A DNA stretch of 8,927 nucleotides from contig SXOY01000033.1 in the NCBI GenBank assembly GCA_005776545.1, positions 1 to 8,927 on the forward strand. The letters are read 5' to 3'. This stretch comes from Planctomycetia bacterium (GTDB lineage: Bacteria; Planctomycetota; Phycisphaerae; Phycisphaerales; UBA1924). A model generated the notes under the pieces. That model ran no database searches. It saw nothing but the letters and a program-made list of their open reading frames with translations, and was not told where the DNA came from. The position numbers were made by a program, and so were the translations under genes. Shown piece after piece: positions 1-6,156 of the stretch. Each line of letters starts with the position of its first letter. The first letter of the stretch is position 1.

Positions 1-70
1 GCACCGGCGCCAACCTGCCCGTGAGGTTCTCGCGATCCCAAGCCTTGGTTTTTTCCCACTTCAAGCTCAT
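1..70 (-). CDS. 5' end of an unidentified protein gene, cut by the window edge
   Basis: An ATG at 70 opens 23 stop-free codons running out of the window; the product begins MSLKWEKTKA and continues with charged and Trp-rich residues. A strong Shine-Dalgarno sequence (GAGAGG) lies 6 nt before the ATG, which is the main reason to call a gene. It lies 63 bp downstream of the stop of the amidohydrolase gene on the same strand, so the two may share a transcript. The visible part is too short to assign a family. A short charged N-terminus with two Trp residues ahead of a possible membrane segment would fit a membrane protein, but that is only a guess. Product unknown; the start is fairly well supported. 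Confidence 0.6.
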   Translation of the reverse strand, partial: MSLKWEKTKAWDRENLTGRLAPV

Positions 71-133
71 CCGTAACCTCTCTAGTTGGGTTGTTCAACG
101 CCGGCAATCCGGGACGGTTCCTGCAAAACTGAT

Positions 134-1432
134 CTACTTGCCTTGCAGCAGCAACTCCGGGGAGGTATTTCCTGCAAGTGCGGCGGGAAGGCCGCCATTT
201 GGGGCGATTATACCTACCAAATCTATAACGGACAAGCCTGGGCGCAATTGACAGTGCTCTGGCGAGATGGAAATTGCCTCGGCTCCCCAAGTTGTAGCCA
301 TTCTAAGCAGGAGTCTCGGATCAATCCGGTCGCGGCGAAAGAGCAATCGCATTTCATCCCATGTTGAGATCCGGGGATTGTGGACCGGCTGATCGAAGAG
401 ATTGAGGATCGAATCTGTGCCGAGTGCCACTTTGATGCCGCGGCGGATGAGTTGCATGTATTTGTGAGGGCCACATGTAGCGGCGGCCTGGAAGTACTCA
501 CTGGATCTGGGGCAATAGACAGCAATCGTGCCTTGTGGGAGAAGTTCAATGTCGTCATCAGATATGTCATTCAGGTGAACGAGACGCATTTCGGCGGCAT
601 CGCGCAGGGATGCGAGGTGAGCGATTGGTGTTTTTCCGATTCCGACGCCTTCGGGGAGGCCGTTCCAGAGCGATATTGACTCCAGAAAATCGCGGAAGGG
701 ACCGGTTCCGTTGGCAATAAACTCACGTTCAGCGAGCGATTCGGCAACATGTGAGCAAACCGGAAGCGAATGGGTGCGGCATAGTTCAAGAGCTGCGCGA
801 TACCCCCCGAGGGAGACTGAATAGGGGGCGTGCGGATGAATGCCGAATTTGCAGAGGTTTGTTGCTTGACACTGAAGACTGGAAACGGCATTTTGTATTT
901 TTTCTATGCCGCTGGCTTCGCCTTTGCCGATGGCAAAAAACTCGACATAACTTGTTCCCATGAAACGACTTAGGTTGAATTCATGGAACGGGCCAACCTG
1001 CGGATTACCTCTGGCCGCACCTGCAATATCACCGACAGCGACGACGCCGCCACGTTTTGAGGCCTCGATTCCAAGTCTAACGCTGGCCCGAATTCCGGCA
1101 TCATCAGTTTTTCGTTCGGAGCGGACCTTGGCGATGAAGTCCTCGAATCGGCCCGGCGAGGGAAGTTGCCAGGGTCCGATGTGGGTGAGATCCAGGTGCG
1201 CATGAGCATTGACCAGTGCCGGACACACCACCGAATCTAACCGGTCGATGACCTGAGCCAACTGGGCCAAAGGGTGTTGTTCAATCAGAGATAGAGAGTC
1301 GGCGGCAAGGATGGTGTAACCGACACCACCCGGGGAAGGACGTTCGAGCAGTATTCCACCCGGCGAGACATCGATGTTCTCGCCATCAACGAGAGTTCCC
1401 GCTTTCACCAGAATGAGTGATCGAACAGTCAT
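134..1432 (-). CDS. Metal-dependent amidohydrolase, aminofutalosine deaminase-like
   Basis: This is a 432-residue cytosolic TIM-barrel hydrolase of the ATZ/TRZ-like amidohydrolase family, which deaminates or dechlorinates purine or triazine-type substrates at a single metal ion. In order one sees the N-terminal beta-sandwich strand (RSLILVKAGTLVDG), the metal motif NAHAHLD (His77, His79), HPHAPYS (His199, His201), SHVAES (His228 metal, Glu231 catalytic), LVHLND (His286) and GTDS (Asp340, metal). All residues needed by S-adenosylhomocysteine-deaminase-type enzymes are present, and length is normal. The segment EFIANGTGPFRDFLE resembles homologues often labelled aminodeoxyfutalosine deaminase of the alternative menaquinone route; that substrate is inferred, not shown. 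Start: ATG at 1432 begins the family fold directly. A GTG at 1465 would add 11 basic residues and has no well-spaced ribosome site. It is divergent from the OmpA lipoprotein gene. Confidence 0.9.
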   Translation of the reverse strand: MTVRSLILVKAGTLVDGENIDVSPGGILLERPSPGGVGYTILAADSLSLIEQHPLAQLAQVIDRLDSVVCPALVNAHAHLDLTHIGPWQLPSPGRFEDFIAKVRSERKTDDAGIRASVRLGIEASKRGGVVAVGDIAGAARGNPQVGPFHEFNLSRFMGTSYVEFFAIGKGEASGIEKIQNAVSSLQCQATNLCKFGIHPHAPYSVSLGGYRAALELCRTHSLPVCSHVAESLAEREFIANGTGPFRDFLESISLWNGLPEGVGIGKTPIAHLASLRDAAEMRLVHLNDISDDDIELLPQGTIAVYCPRSSEYFQAAATCGPHKYMQLIRRGIKVALGTDSILNLFDQPVHNPRISTWDEMRLLFRRDRIDPRLLLRMATTWGAEAISISPEHCQLRPGLSVIDLVGIIAPNGGLPAALAGNTSPELLLQGK

Positions 1433-1483
1433 TGGGGCCCGTCGCGACCGAAGTGGGAACGGCACAGTTTTTGTGTCGATTCC

Positions 1484-1499
1484 TGCCGCACACGCGGCA
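1484..1499. promoter_or_regulatory. Perfect 6-bp inverted repeat in a divergent intergenic region
   Basis: TGCCGC, a 4-nt ACAC spacer and GCGGCA form a perfect palindromic hairpin between the amidohydrolase (minus) and OmpA lipoprotein (plus) genes. There is no T-tract on either strand, so it is not an intrinsic terminator. It could be an operator or a hairpin in the amidohydrolase leader; the sequence alone does not decide. Confidence 0.4.
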
Positions 1500-1518
1500 A
1501 TGGCAGAATAGCATCATG

Positions 1519-1536
1519 TGACGCATGACAACGTCA
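1519..1536. promoter_or_regulatory. Inverted repeat TGACG-N8-CGTCA, possible operator
   Basis: Two perfect 5-bp arms, separated by 8 bp, lie in the same divergent region. On the minus strand TTGTCA (1533-1528) resembles a -35 box and TATTCT (1512-1507) a weak -10, but the 15-bp spacing is short. A dyad of this size overlapping a possible promoter is typical of a dimeric repressor site. Which regulator, if any, binds is unknown. Confidence 0.3.
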
Positions 1537-1585
1537 GTACTGGAGCGCTACGAAAGGGAAATCGTGGCGGTCATGCGAGCTGATC

Positions 1586-1592
1586 GAAGGAG
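1586..1592 (+). promoter_or_regulatory. Ribosome binding site deciding the OmpA lipoprotein start
   Basis: GAAGGAG, 7 nt before the ATG at 1600, is a near-perfect Shine-Dalgarno sequence. It selects the start that opens the lipoprotein signal peptide over the in-frame ATG at 1525. Confidence 0.8.
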
Positions 1593-1599
1593 CGATTGT

Positions 1600-2463
1600 A
1601 TGAAGTCTGTCCGCGCTGCGCTACCGATTCTTGCTGTTGTAGGTTTGGGCCTGGTGTCAACCATGGGTGGCTGTGTCGCTCAGGGAGATTGGGATCGGCT
1701 CTACGAAACCAATCGCACGTACAAAGAACAATACGAGACAATGAAAGCAGAACGCGATGAAGCACTCGCGACGCTTGAAGCAATGCGCGGGCAAAACTCA
1801 AGCTCGGCAGCGTTGATTGCAAAACTGCAAAATGAAAACGCATTGCTTCGCGATCAACTTGTTGGCTACGGCGCGAATCTCAAGGACATGGAAGACCGGT
1901 TGAGCCGGCTGAATATTTCAGCACTCGATCCAGAGACCGACAAGCTCCTGCGTGAACTCGCTGATCAATATCCCGATCTTATCAAATATGACGCTGCACG
2001 CGGCGTGCTTTTGTTCGCATCGGACCTCACGTTTGATTCGGGATCTGATGTTGTCAAGAGCGATGCCAAGCAGTCAATTTCCCGACTTGCTGAAATTCTG
2101 CGGACCCCCGCGGCCAGTACCTATGAAGTTGTTGTGACCGGTCACACCGACTCTCAGCGGATCAGCTCCAACACGTCTAAGCGTTTCGCGACCAATATGC
2201 ACCTTTCCTGCGGCCGCGCGATCAGCGTCCGGCATGAACTGGTGAGCGATGGAATTGCTCCGAACAAGGTTGAGGCCGCCGGATGGGGCGAATTCCAGCC
2301 GGCCACCCCCAACAACGCAAATGGAAACACGCCGCGCAATCGGCGAGTTGAGATCTTCCTGCAGCGTCCCAAGGCGATCAGCGCGGTGGGCACGGAATCA
2401 ACACCGACCCCCATTGCTCCCACGCACCGGACACCGGCTGGTAACGATGACATCGTCAAGTAG
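1600..2463 (+). CDS. OmpA-family peptidoglycan-binding lipoprotein
   Basis: This 287-residue envelope protein is probably anchored by lipid at its N-terminus and bound to peptidoglycan by its C-terminal domain. Residues 1-25 form a lipoprotein signal: basic start, hydrophobic core and a lipobox-like STMGGC with Cys25 as the predicted acylated residue. Residues about 30-103 are charged, heptad-like and predicted coiled coil. Residues about 130-256 are an OmpA_C domain, with FDSGS, GHTDS (Asp184, contacts diaminopimelate in the family), the NMHLSCGRAISVRHEL helix and the closing NRRVEIFL (Arg248/Arg249). A Pro/Thr-rich tail follows. The start at 1600 is chosen because GAAGGAG lies 7 nt upstream and because it begins the signal peptide; the longer frame from 1525 adds 25 residues with no export signal. 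The gene ends in a strong terminator, so it is probably monocistronic. Confidence 0.93.
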   Translation: MKSVRAALPILAVVGLGLVSTMGGCVAQGDWDRLYETNRTYKEQYETMKAERDEALATLEAMRGQNSSSAALIAKLQNENALLRDQLVGYGANLKDMEDRLSRLNISALDPETDKLLRELADQYPDLIKYDAARGVLLFASDLTFDSGSDVVKSDAKQSISRLAEILRTPAASTYEVVVTGHTDSQRISSNTSKRFATNMHLSCGRAISVRHELVSDGIAPNKVEAAGWGEFQPATPNNANGNTPRNRRVEIFLQRPKAISAVGTESTPTPIAPTHRTPAGNDDIVK

Positions 2464-2487
2464 TTTCACAACGTAATAACAACAGAT

Positions 2488-2820
2488 TCAATCAGGCCCG
2501 TCCATATCGGCGGGCCTGATTTGTTTTTCAGAGTCCTGAGTTGCCTGCTTCACGATGCTCTCATCGCGAACCTCAGTCTTGTGAAAACTCAAGCGTGCTC
2601 TTGCGTATTCCTCTGGAGACACCCGCAAGTCTGGCTCGCGACCTTCGATGTGGCAGGTGTGAAGATATTTCAGAAACGGCACACACCATTGACAGCCCGT
2701 ACCAGCGGAAAGGCATTCGGAAATCAGCGATGCGACCGGAGGGTCTTCACGCGACAAATATGTCCTGATCTTGCGAAGAGAAACGTGGAAACAGAGACAC
2801 ACTTGATCATCGGGATTCAC
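2488..2820 (-). CDS. BFD-like [2Fe-2S]-binding protein
   Basis: This small soluble protein (about 110 residues) carries the [2Fe-2S] fold of bacterioferritin-associated ferredoxin. It shows CLCFHVSLRKIRTYL (Cys8, Cys10) and then CLSAGTGCQWC (Cys36, Cys43, Cys46); the CxC plus CxxC pair is the cluster ligand set of Bfd, and Cys36 is extra. In Bfd the fold takes part in electron transfer that releases iron from bacterioferritin, but no bacterioferritin is in this window, so the partner is unknown. The C-terminal third (about 45 residues, including SPEEYARARL) is charged and outside the Bfd fold. Start: the GTG at 2820 opens just before the domain; an in-frame GTG at 2880 would translate part of a tandem repeat and is less likely. 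Neither has a good Shine-Dalgarno site. The gene converges on the OmpA gene and is divergent from the cyclase-fold gene. Confidence 0.85.
   Translation of the reverse strand: MNPDDQVCLCFHVSLRKIRTYLSREDPPVASLISECLSAGTGCQWCVPFLKYLHTCHIEGREPDLRVSPEEYARARLSFHKTEVRDESIVKQATQDSEKQIRPADMDGPD
2491..2528 (+). terminator. Intrinsic terminator of the OmpA lipoprotein gene
   Basis: ATCAGGCCCG (2491-2500) and CGGGCCTGAT (2511-2520) form a perfect 10-bp GC-rich stem with a 10-nt loop, followed directly by TTGTTTTT. It begins 28 nt after the OmpA stop codon. There is no T-tract on the minus side, so it acts in the plus direction only. The whole element lies inside the 3' end of the opposing BFD-like gene. 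Confidence 0.93.
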
Positions 2821-2866
2821 GCAAAATACTAGCCTGTTTGTGGTCAGGGTGTCGCTCTGGACAGTA

Positions 2867-2899
2867 CAGGTATCAGGCACTAGGCATCAGGCATTAGGG
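2867..2899. repeat. Degenerate 7-bp tandem repeat (YAGGYAY), about 4.7 copies
   Basis: Consecutive heptamers read CAGGTAT, CAGGCAC, TAGGCAT, CAGGCAT and a partial TAGGG. The units differ only by pyrimidine transitions until the last. The array lies in the gap between the BFD-like gene (minus) and the secreted cyclase-fold gene (plus). Heptanucleotide tandem repeats of this kind are known intergenic elements in several bacterial groups; their function here is unknown. Confidence 0.85.
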
Positions 2900-2971
2900 G
2901 AAGCAAAAAGCATTATTGAATACACACCCTCCATATGCTTGGTGACCTTGTAGCTCATGGAGAAAAGTGGC

Positions 2972-4507
2972 ATGGCATGTGCAAAATCAGTCAGTCGAGT
3001 CGCGATACATCTTGCGGTTTGTATGGGGGTACTTACGGCGAATTGCGCGAGCGGACGCGAGGTCAGCTCGCCTGAAATTGCAGTGCCTGCAAACTCCAAC
3101 GAAAAAGCACATGCGATGGCTACCACGGCGATCGTATTTCTGAAGTCGAAGCAGCACATCAGCGGCGGGTGGTCTGTGCCTGAACGCGGTCCGACATATC
3201 CGGCGATTACTGGGCTGGTGCTGCAGGGGATGCTCATGCACGAGGGCATTGACGCCAAAGACGCGGCAGCAGCAAAGGGAATTGACTGGTTGCTCTCGAA
3301 GCAGCAGCCCGATGGTGGAATCTATGACACAATTCTGCCGGTGTACAACACCGCCATTTCGCTGACGGCCCTTTCTCGCGCGAATACTCCAGAGGCTCGT
3401 GCGGCGATCAAACCCGCACAAGAGTTCCTGAAGAACCTGCAATACTTTGAAGACACTCGCGTTCTGGATGGGAATTCTGAATCGGCGAAACCGGAGAACA
3501 AAGAAGACCCGTTCTACGGTGGGTGGGGATACGGCAATCGCGGCCGCCCCGATCTTTCGAACACGGCGTTTGCAATTGAGGCACTCAAGGCATCGGGCCT
3601 TGAGTCTTCGGATGCAGCGTTTCTGCGTGCAAGGGCATTTCTGCAGCGGTGTCAGTTGGATGACCGGTTCAACGATTCCGCATTTGCAAAGGGGTCCACT
3701 CAAGGTGGCTTTGTCTACGCAACAAGCGTCAACAAAGACAACATCGGTGGCGGCCAGAGCTTCGCAGGAGAAATCAGCGAGTCGCTTTCGGGAGAGCCAG
3801 GAACGACTGCGCAGTTCACCCTGACAAAGGGCAGTGACGGCAAACCCGTGCTTACAAAACTCCAGGTGGTCGAGATGTTGAGCAAGGCCTTTGCTGCATC
3901 GACTGATCAGAACGTCAAGGAACACGCCGCGGATTTGCAGGTTTTGATCGGAGCGAGTTCAGATGGTTTGGCGTCAGTTGAGATCACAGTGCGTAGCCGT
4001 ATGACCGATCCCTCGATGCTTCATAATGCCATATCACCAGTTCTGTCGGCGTACCTCGGAAACGACGGAACAATTACCACCCAAAGCGTTCAACACTGGC
4101 GCGGCGAATCACATCTGCGTGCGTACGGAACTATGAGCTACGCCGGACTGAAAAGCTATCTCTATTGCGGACTGTCAAGAGAAGATGAGCGGGTGAAGGC
4201 GGTGACGCACTGGCTCAGAAGCAACTACACGCTTGCAGAGAACCCAGGTGTAGGAAGCGACGGTTTCTATTATTATCTATTGATGTTCGGCCGCGCGATG
4301 AATGCACACGGGGAATCCGAATTTGAGACATTGGTCGAAGGCGAATCTCGCGTCGTCAGAAATTGGCGCGCCGATCTGGTAAACCGTATGGCGGAACTAC
4401 AGCAGCCTGATGGCAGCTTCAAAAGCATCGACTCACGCTGGATGGAAGACAATGCCGTCCTTATTACGGCATACGGTCTGATTGCACTGGAATCCGCAGC
4501 GGAATAA
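2972..4507 (+). CDS. Secreted prenyltransferase/squalene-cyclase repeat protein
   Basis: This 511-residue exported protein has the alpha/alpha-barrel repeats of squalene-hopene cyclases and protein prenyltransferases. Residues 1 to about 28 are a signal peptide (basic start, core AIHLAVCMGVLTA). QW-like motifs follow: GGWS (65-68), QQPDGGIYD (about 111-119), GGWGYGN (183-189), QGGFVYA (244-250), YGTMSYAGLKSYLYCGL (385-401), QQPDGSF (477-483) and RWMEDNAVLITAYGLIAL near the end. I see no DxDD cyclase motif, so terpene cyclisation is unlikely; homologues in planctomycetes are exported and of unknown role. Residues about 272-381 interrupt the repeat pattern and look like an insert. Start: ATG at 2972 has GGAGA 8 nt upstream; the ATG at 2957 lacks a ribosome site and would add MEKSG. 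The stop lies 4 bp from the convergent DUF4177-like gene, and no hairpin terminator separates them. Confidence 0.88.
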   Translation: MACAKSVSRVAIHLAVCMGVLTANCASGREVSSPEIAVPANSNEKAHAMATTAIVFLKSKQHISGGWSVPERGPTYPAITGLVLQGMLMHEGIDAKDAAAAKGIDWLLSKQQPDGGIYDTILPVYNTAISLTALSRANTPEARAAIKPAQEFLKNLQYFEDTRVLDGNSESAKPENKEDPFYGGWGYGNRGRPDLSNTAFAIEALKASGLESSDAAFLRARAFLQRCQLDDRFNDSAFAKGSTQGGFVYATSVNKDNIGGGQSFAGEISESLSGEPGTTAQFTLTKGSDGKPVLTKLQVVEMLSKAFAASTDQNVKEHAADLQVLIGASSDGLASVEITVRSRMTDPSMLHNAISPVLSAYLGNDGTITTQSVQHWRGESHLRAYGTMSYAGLKSYLYCGLSREDERVKAVTHWLRSNYTLAENPGVGSDGFYYYLLMFGRAMNAHGESEFETLVEGESRVVRNWRADLVNRMAELQQPDGSFKSIDSRWMEDNAVLITAYGLIALESAAE

Positions 4508-4511
4508 TCAC

Positions 4512-4937
4512 TCAGCGGTGCTTGAACCACCAGGTTTCGTTGATCAATATCTCCGATGTGCCGTTGGTGGTGCCGCTATTTAGCTGTGGATTGGTTGCTG
4601 TTGCAGCCTGACTGTGAGAAATGAGCTCCCAGCCAAGGTCACTTATTGCATTGACAATCGCTGCATCATCACCTGCAACTGGCAAGCGACTCTTGAGCAA
4701 TTGACGCAATCTCTCGCCGCTGTAGTGATTGAGGCGATCGGAGAACTCAAACTGCACTGCGCGGCATGGCAGTGTGGTATCGCCGCCGACTTTGGTAAGC
4801 ACCGCGAATTGAGCCGGAGCGGGTGGTGCGTTGTTTGGTTGGGCAAATCCAAGCACGCTGGCAGCGAGCACTGCGAGCGCAGCACCAGATCCAACGAGCA
4901 GCCCCGAATTCAGTAGTTGCTTTTTCATATACTTCAT
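4512..4937 (-). CDS. Small exported DUF4177-like protein
   Basis: This is a 141-residue protein of unknown function. Residues 1-32 form a clear signal peptide (MKYMKKQ, then a long Ala/Leu/Val core, predicted cut after GFA). A Pro/Ala-rich linker follows. The mature part begins FAVLTK and ends with IVNAISDLGWELISH and ETWWFKHR. The LGWEL turn followed by a terminal aromatic-aromatic-Phe-Lys strand matches DUF4177-type domains; in those small proteins too the function is unknown. A Ser/Thr/Asn-rich loop (about 109-128) separates the two motifs. Start: ATG at 4937 has GGAG 7 nt upstream and opens the signal peptide; the frame extends back to 5045 without coding signs. It is the last gene of the minus-strand group but lies 178 bp after the fucose synthase gene, so it may have its own promoter. 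Confidence 0.8.
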   Translation of the reverse strand: MKYMKKQLLNSGLLVGSGAALAVLAASVLGFAQPNNAPPAPAQFAVLTKVGGDTTLPCRAVQFEFSDRLNHYSGERLRQLLKSRLPVAGDDAAIVNAISDLGWELISHSQAATATNPQLNSGTTNGTSEILINETWWFKHR

Positions 4938-4970
4938 GTTGATGCTCCACTGTGTGTGTTTCTGATCAAC
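4938..4970 (-). promoter_or_regulatory. Leader inverted repeat enclosing the Shine-Dalgarno site
   Basis: In the transcript, GTTGAT (4970-4965) can pair with ATCAAC (4943-4938), which directly abuts the ATG of the DUF4177-like gene. The GGAG ribosome site is in the 21-nt loop. The stem is short and AT-rich, so any effect on translation would be mild; it may be chance. Confidence 0.3.
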
Positions 4971-4979
4971 CTCTGAGCA

Positions 4980-5043
4980 TACCAGATCGTGCAATGGCTG
5001 CATTCCGTGCCAAAACGCCCGGTCTGGTACCTCATGCAATGGC
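4980..5043. repeat. Intergenic inverted and direct repeats
   Basis: TACCAGA (4980-4986) and TCTGGTA (5023-5029) form a perfect 7-bp inverted repeat, extendable through a G-T pair. TGCAATGGC occurs twice as a 9-bp direct repeat (4990-4998 and 5035-5043). Both lie in the 178-bp gap between the fucose synthase and DUF4177-like genes. No T-tract follows, so this is not an obvious intrinsic terminator; regulator binding is possible but unproven. Confidence 0.4.
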
Positions 5044-5115
5044 AACTCTGCAAAAGTGCAATCAAAGTTCTTTGGTCAGCAGATCTCGGTCAGATTGACA
5101 ACCCGGATCAGACCA

Positions 5116-6090
5116 TCACTTTGTTACGCTGGCGCGATACCAATCAATGGTCTGTTTCAAGCCTTCTTCGAATCCAACCTGGGCCTTCCAGCCCAGTAGT
5201 TTCTCAGCCTTTTGCGTATCGAGACACCGGCGCGGCTGGCCATCTGGCTTGGTTGCATCCCAGGTAATTGCACCCTTAAAGCCAGTGAGTTTTACAATAA
5301 GTTCGACCAGGTTCTTGATGGTGATTTCAAAGCCTGCTCCCAGGTTCAATGGAGTCGGATTATCAAGCGATTCTGCCGCACGCACAATTCCCTCTGCGGC
5401 GTCATCGACAAACAAAAACTCACGTGATGCGCTGCCCGTTCCCCAACACACGATTTCTTTGGCGTTGCGATTTTGAGCTTCCACGCATTTGCGGATCAGC
5501 GCGGGGATCACATGCGAAGATTCAAGATCAAAATTGTCATTTGGCCCATAGAGATTCACAGGCAGGAGATACGCGCTGCGGAATCCATACTGAAGCTTGT
5601 AGGCATCGAGCATCTGCCATGCGGCCTTTTTCGCAACGCCATATGGAGCATTGGTTTCCTCCGGGTAGCCATTCCAGAGATTGTCCTCGACAAATGGCAC
5701 AGGAGTGAATTTGGGGTACGCACAAATCGTGCCCACTTGCACAAACGTGCCGCCACGATCGCTCAGACCATCAAGTCGTCCTTGCTCAATGAGATGCAAT
5801 GCCATCGCCATATTGGCAAAGAAGTAGCGGCCCGGGTTCTTCAGATTCGCGCCGATTCCACCCACTTCCGCGGCAAGGTGAATCACAGCATCGGCCTTAT
5901 GCGGTGCAAAGGCGTTGCGATACATCGCCGCCACATCGTGTTCACTCGTGAGGTCGAGGTCTTTGCGACGGGGAATAAAGATGTCTTTCACGCCGCGTTC
6001 GCGGAGCTTTTTGCACACAACGGTTCCAAGAAACCCTGCGCCGCCTGTAACAATGACTCGCTTTCCTGCGAGCGAAGAAGAACCTGACAT
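5116..6090 (-). CDS. fcl: GDP-L-fucose synthase (GDP-4-keto-6-deoxymannose epimerase/reductase)
   Basis: This 324-residue cytosolic enzyme of the extended short-chain dehydrogenase family makes GDP-L-fucose from GDP-4-keto-6-deoxy-D-mannose, using NADPH for the last reduction, to supply surface polysaccharide. Residues 15-22 (TGGAGFLG) bind the dinucleotide. Active-site residues aligned by eye to the E. coli enzyme are Thr121 (Ser107 there), Cys123 (Cys109), Tyr150 and Lys154 in YGVAKK, and His193 in [23 protein letters not shown] and KPDGQPRR are family hallmarks, and length is normal. The Ser-to-Thr change should keep a hydroxyl. Start: ATG at 6090, with GGAGG 5 nt upstream; the TTG at 6102 is less likely. 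It lies 66 bp after the brkB-like gene, so read-through is possible. No GDP-mannose dehydratase gene is in view. Confidence 0.93.
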   Translation of the reverse strand: MSGSSSLAGKRVIVTGGAGFLGTVVCKKLRERGVKDIFIPRRKDLDLTSEHDVAAMYRNAFAPHKADAVIHLAAEVGGIGANLKNPGRYFFANMAMALHLIEQGRLDGLSDRGGTFVQVGTICAYPKFTPVPFVEDNLWNGYPEETNAPYGVAKKAAWQMLDAYKLQYGFRSAYLLPVNLYGPNDNFDLESSHVIPALIRKCVEAQNRNAKEIVCWGTGSASREFLFVDDAAEGIVRAAESLDNPTPLNLGAGFEITIKNLVELIVKLTGFKGAITWDATKPDGQPRRCLDTQKAEKLLGWKAQVGFEEGLKQTIDWYRASVTK

Positions 6091-6124
6091 GCAATCCTCC
6101 AAGAATCTAGGTGTGAATCGACCG

Positions 6125-6130
6125 ATTGTA
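6125..6130 (-). promoter_or_regulatory. Possible -10 box for the fucose synthase gene
   Basis: TACAAT on the minus strand, about 34 nt before the ATG at 6090, matches the -10 consensus at five of six positions. No convincing -35 hexamer lies 16-18 bp upstream, so this is a weak call. If real, it would give fcl a promoter separate from rluB-brkB. Confidence 0.3.
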
Positions 6131-6156
6131 GCGATCGCTTGATTGGGATCGATTTT

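Noticed and set aside
1525..1599. Upstream extension of the OmpA-family gene from the ATG at 1525
   Set aside because: It would bury the signal peptide behind 25 charged residues, and the strong GAAGGAG site points to 1600.
2821..2880. Extension of the BFD-like gene to the GTG at 2880
   Set aside because: The start would fall in the heptamer repeat and add 20 residues outside the fold. Without homologue alignment this cannot be fully excluded.
2867..2899. Tandem repeat considered as a CRISPR array
   Set aside because: The units are 7 bp with no spacers, and there is no cas gene in the window.
2987..3925. A 312-codon open frame on the minus strand
   Set aside because: It lies wholly inside the cyclase-fold gene, has Cys/Arg-rich low-quality composition and no domain, and is a shadow of the plus-strand frame.
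4999..5013. TTGGCACGGAATGCA on the minus strand, resembling a sigma-54 promoter upstream of the DUF4177-like gene
   Set aside because: The GG and GC dinucleotides are 8 nt apart (the next GC gives 11), whereas sigma-54 promoters need 10. It is also far from the gene start.
5473..6087. A 204-codon open frame on the plus strand
   Set aside because: It is antisense to the fucose synthase, whose motifs are unambiguous; the product has no recognisable domain.
6131..6138. GCGATCGC palindrome, like the cyanobacterial HIP1 element
   Set aside because: Only one copy was noticed, and the gene content is not cyanobacterial. An 8-bp palindrome can occur by chance.
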